A DNA stretch of 64,000 nt, taken from positions 1,426,001 through 1,490,000 of the forward strand of contig JAPEHQ010000013.1 in assembly GCA_027405735.1 (NCBI GenBank), read 5' to 3'. The first letter of the stretch is position 1. Every line of letters starts with the position of its first letter. Source of the DNA: Mucor racemosus. Its lineage: Eukaryota; Mucoromycota; Mucoromycetes; Mucorales; Mucoraceae. A model generated the notes under the pieces. The model was not told the origin of the DNA. It saw only the letters and a program-made list of their open reading frames with translations, and made no database searches. The translations under genes were made by a program, and so were the position numbers. Below are positions 63,480 to 64,000 of this stretch, one piece after another.

Positions 63480-64000
63480 TATTTCCAGTCTTACGTCCTT
63501 GAAAATTGGGCCCGATATTTCATTCTTGCTCAACTTTTTTTTTCACTAAATAATACTAAGAAAAAATTATATGCAAACGTACCTGAGATGCTCACCTTTA
63601 ATCCAAAAACAAGTATCCGGAAATATCCTACTTTTTACTGTTGGTATTAATTTTTCAGTGCTAAGGTTTCAGATTTTTTACGCGTATTTCACTGCTAAAG
63701 GATTGCAAACTTTGAGGCTTCATATCTCCAGAAATAATTAAGCTATACTAACACTTTTTAATAATAAAACTTACTTTTTTTAAAGAGCTCTATAACATAT
63801 TTGAGTATAAAAAAATTCTGAGCACCTTTATTTTTTTTTCATTTTTTTTGACATTTCTATAGTAGGTTTCAAAATATTGGCTAAATTGAGCAACATTTTT
63901 TTTGCATTCATGTCATCAAGCTGGTTAAGCTCTCTCGGACCCAATTTAGAGTTTTTCAAAATATTGATTTTTCGTGGAGATATCCTTAAAAATGTGTACA
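63480..64000 (-). repeat. Dispersed repeat family C, copy 5 (reverse orientation, cut by the window end)
   Basis: It is the reverse complement of about 46540-47060: the ATGTGTACA / TTTTTCGTGGAGATATCC end at 63966-64000, CTTCATATCTCCAGAAATAATTAAGC, GTAAAAAATCTGAAACC on the opposite strand. It is closer to copy 3 than to the other copies (for example the shared AAACAAGTATCCGGAAATATCC). Confidence 0.85.

Noticed and set aside
1..64000. CRISPR arrays, bacterial operons or prophage
   Set aside because: No regularly spaced direct repeats of suitable length, and all genes have eukaryotic intron structure.

Overview
This is a strongly AT-rich eukaryotic (fungal) window. Genes carry short GT-AG introns of about 45-85 nt, often with a TACTAA/CTAAT-like branch site and a TAG or CAG acceptor. 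The gene set (two-LysM secreted protein, SKN7-type HSF/receiver regulator, chromodomain Ty3-like retrotransposon, PEX13, MIP1, VPS51) and the small introns fit an early-diverging filamentous fungus, most likely Mucoromycota/Mucorales. That placement is inference from gene style, not from a marker gene.

Layout. 1-19841 is dominated by a very large inverted repeat: arms of about 4.1 kb (1-4170, cut by the window start, and 15716-19841) flank an 11.5 kb interior. The interior holds tRNA-Ser(UGA), a TMEM86/YhhN lysoplasmalogenase-like gene, a secreted LysM protein, a MAIP1/Tim44-like mitochondrial protein, VPS51, a broken DUF3472-like gene and a block of dispersed repeats. Each arm carries a degenerate piece of a dynein intermediate-chain gene, and each has acquired a different solo LTR with its own 5-bp target duplication. 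19842-24363 is repeat-rich and essentially gene-free. 24364-30242 holds a MINPP/phytase-like histidine phosphatase, an 8-exon short-chain dehydrogenase with a GC-AG intron, and an unrecognised acidic/serine-rich protein. 30243-33970 is gene-poor. 33971-43679 is a compact block: ketopantoate reductase, ATS1-like RCC1 protein, SF3B4, SKN7 and PEX13. 43680-56692 is a repeat cluster in which a complete 5.66 kb chromovirus (LTRs that look identical, gag and pol open) sits with a TGTGA target duplication inside an older dispersed repeat. 56693-62879 is again compact: mitochondrial DNA polymerase gamma, a WBP2-like GRAM/PPxY protein, cytidine deaminase and a J-domain protein. The window ends inside another inverted copy of the dispersed repeat.

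The genes are mostly unrelated housekeeping functions (Golgi tethering, splicing, peroxisome import, mtDNA replication, pyrimidine salvage, CoA synthesis), often arranged tail-to-tail with very short gaps (141, 61 and 12 bp). The most unusual content is in the repeats: the inverted duplication with captured gene fragments, a multi-copy dispersed repeat carrying a recurring TTTTTCGTRGAGATAT motif in both orientations, and the young-looking chromovirus with a minus-one gag/pol junction and a possible self-priming site.

Exon coordinates were worked out by hand from reading frame and splice-site sequence. Repeat boundaries are visual estimates, usually good to tens of bases.
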